A stretch of DNA of 25,133 nt from assembly GCA_000969725.1 (NCBI GenBank), contig JXSR01S005343.1; one strand, written 5' to 3'. The position numbers and the translations under genes are program-made. The first letter of the stretch is position 1; the number at the start of each line of letters is the position of its first letter. Source of the DNA: Ophiothrix spiculata. Lineage: Eukaryota; Echinodermata; Ophiuroidea; Amphilepidida; Ophiotrichidae. The notes beneath the pieces are model-generated. The model worked only from the letters and a program-made list of their open reading frames with translations, searched no databases and was not told the origin of the DNA. Shown here piece by piece: positions 1 through 9,817 of this stretch.

Positions 1-1898
1 AGAAAATACAACCATCCATCGTCCCATGTTATTCATTGTAATTTAGATTTACCTTTCTTTTAAAATGAAACTTGCCATACAAGCGCGAGTATGTTACGCG
101 TACGCGTACATGGAATTGTACAACGCACCACGCGATACGCAGCGTGCAACTAGACGAGATTAATAAATGCGTATAAGTTACAAACTGTCCAATTAGATTT
201 ACAAATTCAACGCGTACTTAACGCAGAGTGTATGAATCATGGTTAATTGATTGCATATTGCAATTATGCAGCTATTTTTTATTGCAATACTACTTGAATC
301 AAACACCTCAAAAATTAAAATATCCATAATTAATTAAAGTTTCATAGATGATGGCAACAAAACCCTCACTTCTTTGCTTTAATCATAAATGCCATTATTG
401 TGACAAAAGTAATATATTGCTTAATTGTGTAAATCCCATTGGAATGGAGGAAAAAGAGACATACTTATAAAATAGATCGTATCTTACTTATTTTTCAGCC
501 GATTTCTATAAAAAAAATTTGCATTTGAAAGTATAGTAAATCTGATTTACTAATACAACAAGAATTTTATGATTTGGTGCTTTTATCAAGGTCAAGTGCA
601 TTTGTAATCCGTGCACATTTTTGTTTTTTTGATTCACGTAGTATATTCAGTGGACCGCTTTGGATTTTGATCTCTAAATGAAGAATAGAGAAAGAAAGTG
701 TGACATATTTTATATCATTCAAAAGCTGAGATTATAGAAAATTAAAACATGTCATAAACTCAATTTTGAAATTTGCGACTCTCATCTCATTTTGCCAGAG
801 CACCCCTCATAGTAATCGAACAAGAATGCCTATACCAAATGCCAATATAAAGGTACATTGTTTATTTAAGGTGGGGGGGGGGTACAAGATCTCAGCCCGA
901 TATTTTCAACGATGAAATATAGCACTTATATAATAAATGTATAGGGAAAAAGCATCGGGCCGTTTGTGACTACCTTAGTTTAAATGACCATAACTTTGGA
1001 ACCAAATGTCCGCTTGAACTCAAACAAAAAGGATTAGAAAGAAGAGATTCTGATCTTTTCAAAATTTGGAGATCTTGTAACCCTTTGATGCATTTGATTC
1101 ATCTATTAGTAGATCAATTAAACCGAGTTTGATAAGGTTACGCTTGTTGGAGATTTCATTATTTTCTGATATATGATATGTACTCATAGAGGCCAATAGA
1201 AAATGACACTTTTACAACTGTGAGTCTCGATATCTTGATATAAAGACGCTTCTGTGGACAGTTGTTAAATCAGAGACAATCTATAGTGCAAAGTGTTGTC
1301 ATAAAAATTGCAAATTACTTGAAACCAAAAAGCGGATCCAATAATCATGTTCTATTAAAGTCCTTTTACAAGTTTCTGCCTTGTTTCAATCTATTTCATG
1401 AAGTCTAGTCGTACATGCATTTTGAACTCATTTTAACCTGACCACCTTTACATATTGTAATGGTTTTGGCGCTATAGTATTAAACGTAAGTGGCTTAATT
1501 TTGTGTGATGTACATTTATTCTATTGTATATACAAACGTTATATTTTATCATATTTTAATTGAAGCAAGTCTTTCACCCGTCCTTGATACCAATTTAACT
1601 CGAATTTTATTCCTATCATGAGATAATAAGCAGCCAATTTTCCTATTCATCCACATTAATCTTAATTAGAAAGAATTAAAACACACTGGTGCTTGAATAA
1701 ACTTGATTAAATATTTATTAACAGCGAGTGGCGTCCAGGATGTCAATGAACATTGGCATTTGCTAGCATGACTGCTTTGGCTTTTAATGCTATTTTATGT
1801 CTCTATGTAGTGTCAAGCGAGTCAAACAAATATCCGTATCTTTTCTTGTGCTATCAATTTTAGTTGTTTTGTGGTTGTTTATCAATGTAATTAATTCC
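1..1898. other. Unassigned AT-rich non-coding stretch
   Basis: I see no gene, RNA gene or clear mobile element here. All reading frames are short and interrupted. Local landmarks are a CpG-rich patch at about 80-230, which includes the perfect 14-bp palindrome TACGCGTACGCGTA at 95-108, and a run of ten G at 873-882. The region reads as intergenic or intronic sequence. Confidence 0.6.
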
Positions 1899-1900
1899 TA

Positions 1901-2149
1901 CACTGTTAGAACGTTGGGCAAATAATTTACCCAACGTTGGTTCAACTATGAACAACCCAACTTCCGGGTAAATAATTACCAACGTTGCGTACAATGTTGG
2001 CTAATTACCTAACTGTTGGGTAAAAGTTGTAGCTAATTACCCAAATATTGGGTAAAATTTCATCAACAGTTGGTTAATATTATTTACCCAACAATTGGGT
2101 TGTTCATAGTTTAACCAACGCTAAAAAATTGCCCAACAGTATAACAGTG
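1901..2149. mobile_element. Fold-back MITE E1 (TTGGGTAA word array)
   Basis: This is a 249-bp non-autonomous DNA element. The left end CACTGTTAGAACGTTGGGCA is mirrored by a right end that reads CACTGTTATACTGTTGGGCA on the other strand. TA lies on both sides (1899-1900 and 2150-2151), as expected for a TA target duplication of the Tc1/mariner/IS630 type. The interior is almost entirely repeats of TTGGGTAA or its complement. A longer inverted pair (ACCCAACG...TGAACAACCC on the left, GGGTTGTTCA...CCAACG on the right) lets the whole element fold back. It has no coding capacity. The inverted ends are seen directly; the superfamily is inferred from the TA only. Confidence 0.8.
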
Positions 2150-2281
2150 TATGTTTATACTATGCCATTAAGATTTTCATATACAATTTTCTATCCATAT
2201 ATTAGATTTAGACAACAGCTATAGATGAAGAAAAATAAAATGATTTATATTTTTAACTTCCACTAGTATATGCTACAAGTT

Positions 2282-2327
2282 TTGACAATGACACCAGAGC
2301 GCTTTCGCCTGGTCCCCCGGCATTGTA
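2282..2327. repeat. GC-rich imperfect hairpin
   Basis: ACAATG at 2285-2290 can pair with CATTGT at 2321-2326, and ACCAG at 2293-2297 with CTGGT at 2309-2313. The patch is GC-rich within AT-rich surroundings. Just downstream (2330-2380) the words TTGTTGTC and GACAA recur twice. The function is unknown and it could be the relic of a small element. Confidence 0.3.
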
Positions 2328-2726
2328 AGCGATTGTTGTCAAGTCAGACAAGGCTTGTTGTCTAGTCATGGACAACCTCATTAGCTGTCATTTGACTTCA
2401 TAGATGGAGATGATTTTTGGTGGCCAAACGGTGTTTTGAATTAAATATAAATTGGGGCATTTTATTTATAAAAACTCATTTTAAGATGTTTAAAGGATAA
2501 GCTGTGTACTACCAAAATTACATATGGAAATGAAACATCTCACGTCCAGAACAATTTACTAAATCTTCAAATATTAAAAAATACTCAATAATTAAGCTTA
2601 TTTTACTCAAAATAATTTTTGAGAATGGGTTCAAAACTTTAATATGCAACACATTCCAGTTATTTGTAACTTTTTCTGAAACTGAAAGACTGAGAAATAG
2701 GGTTTAATGTATTCTGATATAATTTA

Positions 2727-3027
2727 CACGCATTTATTTTTCTGTTTACTAGGAACCTTTGAGGGTTCCCTGGTCTTTGTTAAAAAAGGGTTCTTAAAGC
2801 TGAAAGAACCATTTTGGGGGCTAAAGAACCCTTTCAGAATCTTTTTTGGTTCTACAAGGAACCCGATCATTTTTTGACCAGGTTCTTTGTAGAACCAAAA
2901 AAGGTTAAAAAAGGTTCAGAAAGAGTTATTTAGCCCCAAAATGATTCCTTCAGCTTCAAGAACCCTTTTTGGAACAAAGACCAGAAAGCCCTCAAAGGTT
3001 CTTGGTAAAACAGGAAAAAAAAACGTG
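2727..3027. mobile_element. Fold-back MITE E2 (AAGAACC word array)
   Basis: This 301-bp element is a near-complete palindrome. The left end CACGCATTTATTTTTCTGTT matches the right end read on the other strand, CACGTTTTTTTTTCCTGTTT, and the match continues through AAGAACCTTTGAGGG to the centre near 2865-2880. TA flanks both ends (2725-2726 and 3028-3029). The interior is built of GGTTCTT/AAGAACC words. It has no coding capacity. A loose fragment of the same word family, ACAAAGAACCATCAAAGG, follows at about 3120-3138. The design matches E1, E3 and E4. The palindrome is seen directly and the assignment to a TA-targeting family is inferred. Confidence 0.82.
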
Positions 3028-3039
3028 TAAATACTTTGG

Positions 3040-3418
3040 AGGACTAACTTTGTCTTCTCTTCCCTACATTTGCAGATTATGTGAAGACTGAAAGTAAATA
3101 ATGCCTTTTTTAAAGATTCTACAAAGAACCATCAAAGGTTGGGCTCTATACGTTGATGTGTGAATCCTAGCGGGAAACATCATCCAAGTAGCTTGCTTTT
3201 AAGTACATGTACTGAAAATTGTACGCAATACTAACCAATAATTACCAACAGTTTTGCCATTGAATGCTGGTGTGTGATCTCTATTTAGATAGCACCATCA
3301 ATGGACTCCAGCTGATCTGACACAGATGCTAAATATATTCCTATTGATATTAAGAAATATTTCAATGTTTTGATAACACCATAACAGCATTTAACTGATC
3401 TCAATAAAATACCAATAA
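3040..3418. other. Unassigned spacer
   Basis: AT-rich sequence between element E2 and the inverted copy C1. Apart from the short AAGAACC-type fragment near 3120, nothing is recognisable. Confidence 0.5.
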
Positions 3419-4410
3419 TTCTCCAACTGTGATCTTCAGGAGTCTTAAGTCATCATTTTCTTGATATTACATCCACGCGAAGTCATCTAATACAGGTGCA
3501 GTATATCAGTAGAATAATTAGGGATAATTGATTAATATTGATACTCCACCTGACTCTACAGCAGGTGTAAAAACAAAGCATTAATTGGCATTAAATATGT
3601 AAACAGAGAAGGTAAATATGGTTGATACGGTGATGTGAAATGTAGATTTCTGTAGGGTCAAAAAGTCATCTGCAACAGGCATGAAGTTTGACAATTTATT
3701 TATTTCTTTAAATGATTTGATAGAAGTATACACACATTTTGTCACTTTATAGAAGATCAATAGAAAGTGTAGTTTATTGCTCATCCAAAATACATTAAGC
3801 ATACTATTCTATTTGTAGTTCGTCACTCAACAAAAAGGACACAGAAAGTACAAATAAATACAGCAGATACTAAACCAGCAAAACAGCCAAACAGCCAAGT
3901 GAGGTATGTAAACCCAAAACGTGTTAGGATCAAAAATTATACATTCAGTTTCAGATAGCTACATGAACAGCAGTATGTAACACTTTTGCTGATTTACAAA
4001 GTCGAGGGTGCGATTTTGTGTCAATAATGTAATAGTTTCTTAACATTGGTCATATATAATGCAAATGAACAATGAACTTTTCTAAAATATTGATAGATCA
4101 TTTACGTTACAACCGTTCGTGTACAATAACTGTAAAGATTACTTTGGTACTTGTAAAATTATCATAGCGTTTTGATTATCGCTTTGGTTTATAATTACTG
4201 ATGGGATATTGTCTCACAGTTCTTTAATAATCTGTTGGTTTATCACACGGTATCTATGAGATAGTCTTTTAATTTCAATTTATATACAAAATATATATGA
4301 ACGTCCAGAACACCCTAAAACATTGATGCGCAAGTGTGATAAGTTATGTCATGAATTTAAAAACATGACGGCAAGCCAGTCACACCTTTAGAATGGATTG
4401 GGCTTCGTAA
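3419..4410 (-). repeat. Repeat unit C, copy C1 (inverted)
   Basis: Read on the minus strand, this segment is a diverged copy of the sequence ending near 9010. The best block is 3481-3590 against about 8827-8945, sharing among others TCAGGTGGAGTATCAATATT and ATACTGCACCTG. Homology continues to GATCACAGTTG at the distal end. On the other side it matches C2: GTGTGACTGG near 4380 corresponds to 5817-5826, and ACTTTCTGTGTC near 3845 to 6463-6474. No frame is conserved between copies, so it is not coding. The upper border is soft, because similarity fades near 4410. Confidence 0.68.
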
Positions 4411-5529
4411 ATATGATTTTTGTCCTTAACCGTTAACTCGTCTTTAAAAATCGTATTTCTAAAACTTTGAAGATCTCTTGTTACTTTAGGCCTTTTTCAT
4501 TTACCTACAACCAACTTTAGCCACTATCTCTATAACAGCTTGACCGAATTAATTGGTTTTGAATTTTTATGTATTTCGTACCGTGTTTTTCTTTTAAAGA
4601 ATCAAACATTTTTTTTTGTCTACAAATGATATGTTTATCTTCAAGCCCAAGTTATGTTGCAATTGGCAAAATTCCATCTATGCATCTTTCAATGAAAACT
4701 AATGAAAAATTTCCACAACTAAATGCCAAATACTAAATTTGGCGGAGTAGACTAAATACGTTAATGACACCATGTGAAGAAGTTAAGTTCATAAATATAA
4801 CCAAATATCCTTAGGTAGTTTGACTTATAATAAGGCGCAAAACATGATTTCAACACAGATTTAATTAATTATACGCACAGTGTAACTTTCTTGGAAACCG
4901 TGTTGAAAAGAGAGGACTAAATTAGGCTACTAGTCGGTAAGTATAAGCGTTTTTAAGTGAAAGGCCACCCTTCTCTTCGTTTCATTAAACGTCACATTAA
5001 TCTTTTCTATGATGACCAATCAAAATGTATTTCGAAAGCAAACCAACCAACCAACCAAAGTCTCCACTCTAAATTTCGCAACGGATAAAGTAATTGTTTA
5101 CAAATGGGTAAATCATTTCGAAGAACTCTCTTGATGCTACTTATTACGAATAAGCATGTGTTCATATTTGATATAATTGTCATTAAATGGTCATAGGTGT
5201 CACAATTGGTAAAAGGCTTGTAATTGTTGCAAGACACTTCTTCCTTGTTATTGTGCCATGTGTTTTGGGGACAACCAAAGGGGACAACTATGTATTTATG
5301 TGTTAGTGCAATACAAATAGCCAAATAATTGCTTTTACTAAAATTTTGGGAGCCCTTTTCCCAAAGACTACAAACACCTATGGCTGGCTGTTTTATTACA
5401 TATATAATTCTAAATGGGCACTGTATGTATAAAGCTTTACCACAGTATTAAGACAGTGCAATAAACGGTTCAACCATTTGTTCACAACTACACATTCGTT
5501 GCAAAGGTTTTTCAAAATTTAGAGTGTTG
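4411..5529. other. Unassigned spacer with a short (AACC)n tract
   Basis: No gene or mobile element was recognised. A five-unit AACC microsatellite lies at about 5039-5058, and GGGGACAAC occurs twice near 5268-5290. It could hold highly diverged unit-C sequence, but I could not align it by eye. Confidence 0.5.
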
Positions 5530-6660
5530 ATTACTGGTGAAAGGCATTATTTAAGTAGGTTACTTTTGAAGAATATACAAATTATTAATCAGTATACCGT
5601 AATTTGAACTAACTTGGAAATTAATTTTTAAAGCTATGACGGTGTCATAAAACAGCGTTTTTTGTGTTCTTTACGTATGAAAAATCAAGCGTCATCGTGC
5701 CACTATGAATGTTGACGCCTTCTTGTACATCCCTAAGGCACTGATGGGACGGATTGCATACAAAATTATCGTACAAGATGACCAATGAATATCATCAAGA
5801 CCAATCCAATATAAACGTGTGACTGGTTTACCATAATACTGAACATAATGAAAACCTTGAGCATCCACGTTTGTGACATTTCATGACTCTTTATTTTGTT
5901 CTATTAATAGTATATTTATGATCTCACAGATACCTTATGTTAAAGTGGGAATCAGTAACATCGCATCTTGTAGATGAGATCAATATACAAAATTTAAGTT
6001 AACAACAGTTACTGGTAACCGTATAGCATCAATGTCTTATTAACCAAAGCAAAATTTATGATTATTTTACAAGTGTTAACAGTGGCCTCATAGTTATGAC
6101 ATAAGTTATTATATACGTGAAGAGTTCATAAGTAAATGATCGTATCCCGGATCGAATGGACCTCATCCTTACATTTTACAAAAGGGCATCGTTCCTTTGC
6201 ATCTTAAACTGTATAACCACATATCACATTATCAACACAAAATCACAATATTGCACTCACTTTATAAATCGGTAAAACTTGAAAGTGTAACCTGATGTAG
6301 GTGTTGTTATTTGAACCGGGATGTAACATATTTGGGACCTAGCATGTCGTTGGCAAACTTACCTCACTTATAGAATCGCTTGAAGCAATTGTTTGATGTA
6401 CCTATGTGTGGTATATATTTGGCGGGTTTTCAGTCACGGTTGGTTTAGTTTATGCTGTTTGCACTTTCTGTGTCTTTTTTGTTGCCTGAGCACTATAAAT
6501 ACATTTTTATGCTATTGACTTTAGATATATTTTTGATGTGAAATAGCCTATATCTGATACCTGTTTATCATCTAAAAAGTGACTTTAGTTTTTTATGTTT
6601 CTATCAAATCATTTAAGAGAATTTAATAGACTAAGAAATAAATAAATTATAAAAACTATT
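5530..6660 (+). repeat. Repeat unit C, copy C2
   Basis: This is a direct-orientation copy of the sequence starting near 6710. Shared stretches include AATATACAAATTATTAA (about 5571), TTGACGCCTTCTTGT (5711) and GTACAAGATGACCAATGA (5771). The 3' part matches C1 in reverse, for example CTATCAAATCATTTAA near 6601 and AAGAAATAAATAAATT near 6635. C2 carries no fold-back insertion, so it preserves the empty site of element E3 at about 5768. It appears truncated at its 3' end, where it meets C3. It is non-coding. Confidence 0.72.
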
Positions 6661-6951
6661 CTAAACTGACACTGAGAAATCAAAACGAAAACAATCCAAC
6701 AAAATCTTGACTACTGGTTCAACGCAACGCTTTTTTTTTAATAGCTTACGTTTGAAGAAATATACAAATTATTAACCAGTCCATATTGAAGTGACCTGAA
6801 ATTAATATTTAAAGATATGACAGAGTCAAAAAACAGCCGTATTTCGTGTTTTCTGCGGTTTGAAAAATCTAGCGTCATCGGGTTATCATATGTGTTGACG
6901 CCTTCTTGTTCGTCCCCAAGGCTCTGATCGGTCAGATTGCATAAAATATTA

Positions 6952-7602
6952 CACTCTTAGAAGGCCGGGATCAAATTTTTGATCCTTTTTCGGGATCATT
7001 TTATTTTGATCCTTTAAGGATCACTTTTGATCCTTTAAGGATCACTTTTGATCCTTTTGCGGATCAATATATAGAAATGGATCAAATTCACAAGGATCAT
7101 TTTTGATCCGTTTTTAGGATCATTTTATTTTTATCCTTTTTGATTACAATATCAAAGTTTTGATCCGTATTTCTGGTTTACTTTGATACGGAGAGGATGA
7201 GCTCACATTTTGATACCGCGTTTGGATGCAACGTGATGTTTTGTTTCATATTTGAGTACACCCCATTACCGCTACACAGCGGGGAATGTATACTATGGTG
7301 TAACATGTATAAATACGTTGATTTCATCACACAGCCCCGTGGTCGAGTGGTTAGAGCCTTGGTCTTGTAATTACCAGCAGGTATGAGTGCGGCGTGGGTT
7401 CAAACCCTGCTAGCGTCACTTCAGTGTGATGTTTTTTGCAGGTCTTTTTTACAAGAAATATTTGATCCTTTTTCGGATCAAAATTTTTGATCCTTTTTTT
7501 GGGATCACTTTGATCCTTAAAGGATAAGCTCATATTTGATACCTAAAAAGGATCAAAATTGATCCTTTTTGTCTCATATTTGATACTTTCTTTCTAAGAG
7601 TG
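6952..7602. mobile_element. Fold-back MITE E3 (GGATCAAAA word array) with tRNA-like cargo
   Basis: This 651-bp element has the ends CACTCTTAGAA / TTCTAAGAGTG, flanked by TA (6950-6951 and 7603-7604). Copy C2 provides the undisturbed site: AAAATTATCGTACAAGATG there corresponds to AAATATTA plus the element plus TACTGTACAAGATG here. That fixes both borders and the TA duplication. The arms are arrays of GGATCAAAA and TTTTTGATCC words. The middle (about 7180-7440) does not follow the word pattern and contains a tRNA-like segment. No transposase frame is present, so it would depend on an enzyme supplied elsewhere. Confidence 0.88.
7333..7420 (+). pseudogene. tRNA-like segment (type II, degenerate)
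   Basis: The segment has an internal RNA polymerase III A box, TGGTCGAGTGG at 7340-7350, and a B box, GGTTCAAACCC at 7397-7407. The 46-base spacing between them suggests a long variable arm, as in tRNA-Ser or tRNA-Leu. The anticodon-like stem TGGT/ACCA encloses a loop reading TTGTAAT. The acceptor arms (AGCCCCG against TAGCGTC) do not pair, so it is not a working tRNA. It is bracketed by a perfect inverted pair, CATCACAC (7325-7332) and GTGTGATG (7424-7431). It could be a captured tRNA pseudogene or a SINE head. Open frames on the opposite strand here are translations of this tRNA-like DNA. Confidence 0.6.
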
Positions 7603-9149
7603 TACTGTACAAGATGACCAATGATTATTATGAAGAACAAATTGAACATACTAAAAAAAAGGAATTTCATTTGTACACTGATGTTTGAAGACATTTATTG
7701 GTGCTTCATAATACATAATACAATTCTTATTCTATTGATTTTAATGATTTGAAAGTTAAATAACATAATGGTGTCGTAAAGCCAGAAACTATAGTATCAT
7801 CTAAGGAAGCAGTAACATCGCATCAAACCGTGAAAGCATTATAGCACATAGATGTAAATCCATATGACAGGTTTTCGAAACGGTTGCATCAAAATGCAAC
7901 TATTACTATTAGTAACAGGTGCCAAAATGGCTTAATGGTTATGATATTAGTTATAAAACGTGCATAGTTCAAACGTGAATGATCTAACGGACATCGTCGC
8001 AACATTTTACAAAAGTACACTTTAATTTTGTATTGGACGTAACCGATGTTAAAAATATCACATTACTGACACCGTATCAACAACTTTGCACTTTGTTAAG
8101 CGGTATAACTTCTAAGTGTCACCACCTCATGTGTGTTTTGTTATAGCACGTCTTTGGTAAACTTAACTCACTTATGGAATTGCTTAAAGCAATGGCCAAG
8201 TTGGTGCGCCTATGTGGTACATATTTGGCGGTTTTTTCAGTTACAGTAAGTTAATTATCTGTGTACTTTTTTTGCACTTTTTTTATATCTTATTTAGACG
8301 CATCTTTTTGCATGCTTTTATCATTAAAAATACAAATAGAAAAAACTTTAATAAATCAACCGAGGATATCAAGGGACCTGAAGGTAATCTCAACAAATAT
8401 ATGGACACAAGGTTCAAGCTTCCGTAGAATACGGTTACTGGAATACGCTAAGGGCCAATGGCCAAGGACCCAACTATTATACTACAACATTATTAACTTA
8501 TAATAGACCAGATCTTTCTCTCTCTGCAATGCATATGTTTCAAGTTCAACATAAATGAGATTTACTGCATCAAACACGGACATTTTGATTTACAGTAATT
8601 TATAAAGGATGATATGCATTTTTTTGCATTTTTAGTATGATACACCAAGATTAACAATCAGGAAATATAAATACTTCTTTAGTTAAGAAATAGAAAAATT
8701 AACATTTTTTACATCATATTTGGATATTCTAATGTAAAATCAAGCTTTGACTAAGCCTATGACTTTTTGACCGTAATATTTCAGCATTGTTTACACTATT
8801 ATACCAACAGTTAATAATACCAATAAATGCTTTGTTTTTACACCTGCTGTGTAATCTTAAATCTTGAATCTTGAGTCAGGTGGAGTATCAATATTAATCA
8901 ATTATCCCTAATTCTACTGATATACTGCACCTGCATTAGATGACCTAACGTGGTTGAAATATCAAGTAAATGATAGTTAAAGTCTCCTAAAGATCACAGT
9001 TGTTGGGAGATAATTAGTTATCCTGCAAATAATATAAGTTGTTGTTTTTTAAAATTTAAGATGCTATCAAAGCCTTTGCATCGGGGCATGAGATTAGAAT
9101 TCCTGATTTCTTTTCTCACGAAGTAAGGGCTGAGAGTAAATTGTACAAT

Positions 9150-9372
9150 TGTGTAGGGTGTGGCCATCTTTCTCTTTCTCTTTTTCTTGCTATCTTTTCT
9201 ATTTTCGGCATCTTTTCAAAGATGCATTGGCCAGCATGCATAGATTAGCCATTTCTGGCTATCCAGGTTGGTACTTTTGTATGAGCTTGGAAGAGACCAT
9301 GAGTTCATCATGGATCTAATGGCATGTGTCCGTCACGGACCAACCGAGGTAAACAAACAAACAAACAAAACT
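9150..9372 (+). mobile_element. Probable LINE/SINE 3' end with AAAC tail
   Basis: The segment ends in a simple tail of AAAC units (9351-9370). Two small perfect hairpins precede it: CCATGA...TCATGG (9297-9313) and GTCCG TCA CGGAC (9328-9340). Hairpins followed by a short microsatellite tail are typical of 3' ends of CR1/L2-type LINEs and the SINEs that borrow them. I see no coding sequence, no A and B boxes upstream and no convincing target duplication, so the class and the 5' border are guesses. Confidence 0.4.
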
Positions 9373-9489
9373 AGAGATCATTTCTAATATCAGTTGGAGT
9401 AGGCTTTGCATCTGTCAAAACAGAGATCATAAGAGATCTAACTGATAAAACTGTGGGACACTTCATTGTGAAGTAGGCTACTTTGATAA

Positions 9490-9817
9490 TATGTGACCGC
9501 CCATCTCAAAGAAGCCGTAAATGTAGCAAACTTCATTTTACGCTACAGGTGAAAATACATGTCAAGGTCGTAATATGGAAAAACTGATTTTTTTGACAGA
9601 TTCACAATCCTTGTGCTTACTTCAAAACACCAGCAAAGTTTCATTTCAAGAAAATTATCAGAAATATGAAATAAATCTGAATATTTTGAGGACAATGATC
9701 AGAAACTATAAGGCTTACTGATCTTTGAACGAGTCTATCTCAGCTATACAAATATTTTAAAAAGTTAAAATGACAAGAGGCTGCAATTACGGCTGGTTTG
9801 GGATGGACGGTCTCATA
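9490..9817. mobile_element. MITE with TGTGACCG inverted ends
   Basis: The left end TATGTGACCGCCCATCTCAA and the right end read on the other strand, TATGAGACCGTCCATCCCAA, form imperfect terminal inverted repeats that continue through AGCCGTAA for about 32 bp. TA can be read on both sides (9490-9491 and 9816-9817). The interior is unrelated AT-rich sequence without coding capacity. This is a short non-autonomous DNA element, distinct from the CAC...GTG elements because its ends and interior design differ. Confidence 0.6.

Larger units (their letters stand above)
6710..9010 (+). repeat. Repeat unit C, copy C3, split by element E3
   Basis: The left part (6710-6951) matches C2 from its start. The right part (7603-9010) resumes the C2 alignment at CTGTACAAGATGACCAATGA and then extends into the 3' end shared with C1, finishing near GATCACAGTTG at about 8993. 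Element E3 sits between the two parts. A stretch at about 8340-8640 has no clear partner in C1 or C2 and may be another insertion. No protein-like frame is kept. The unit's nature is unknown: I see no terminal inverted repeats, no polymerase domain and no poly-A tail. Confidence 0.68.

Noticed and set aside
3581..5324. Minus-strand frames of 73 and 105 codons
   Set aside because: The first lies in repeat copy C1 and is broken in C2 and C3; the second shows only AT-rich, domain-free translation.
6960..7180. GGATC-rich array considered as a CRISPR or satellite
   Set aside because: The words are unevenly spaced and inverted, and they form the arms of element E3 with a proven empty site.
7351..7533. 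Minus-strand frame containing the string AGFEPTPHS
   Set aside because: It is the antisense translation of the tRNA-like B-box region and GATC words inside E3, a common false protein.
8212..8503. Two overlapping plus-strand frames in different phases
   Set aside because: They lie in repeat copy C3, are absent from C1 and C2, and their Phe/Ile-rich translation follows base composition.
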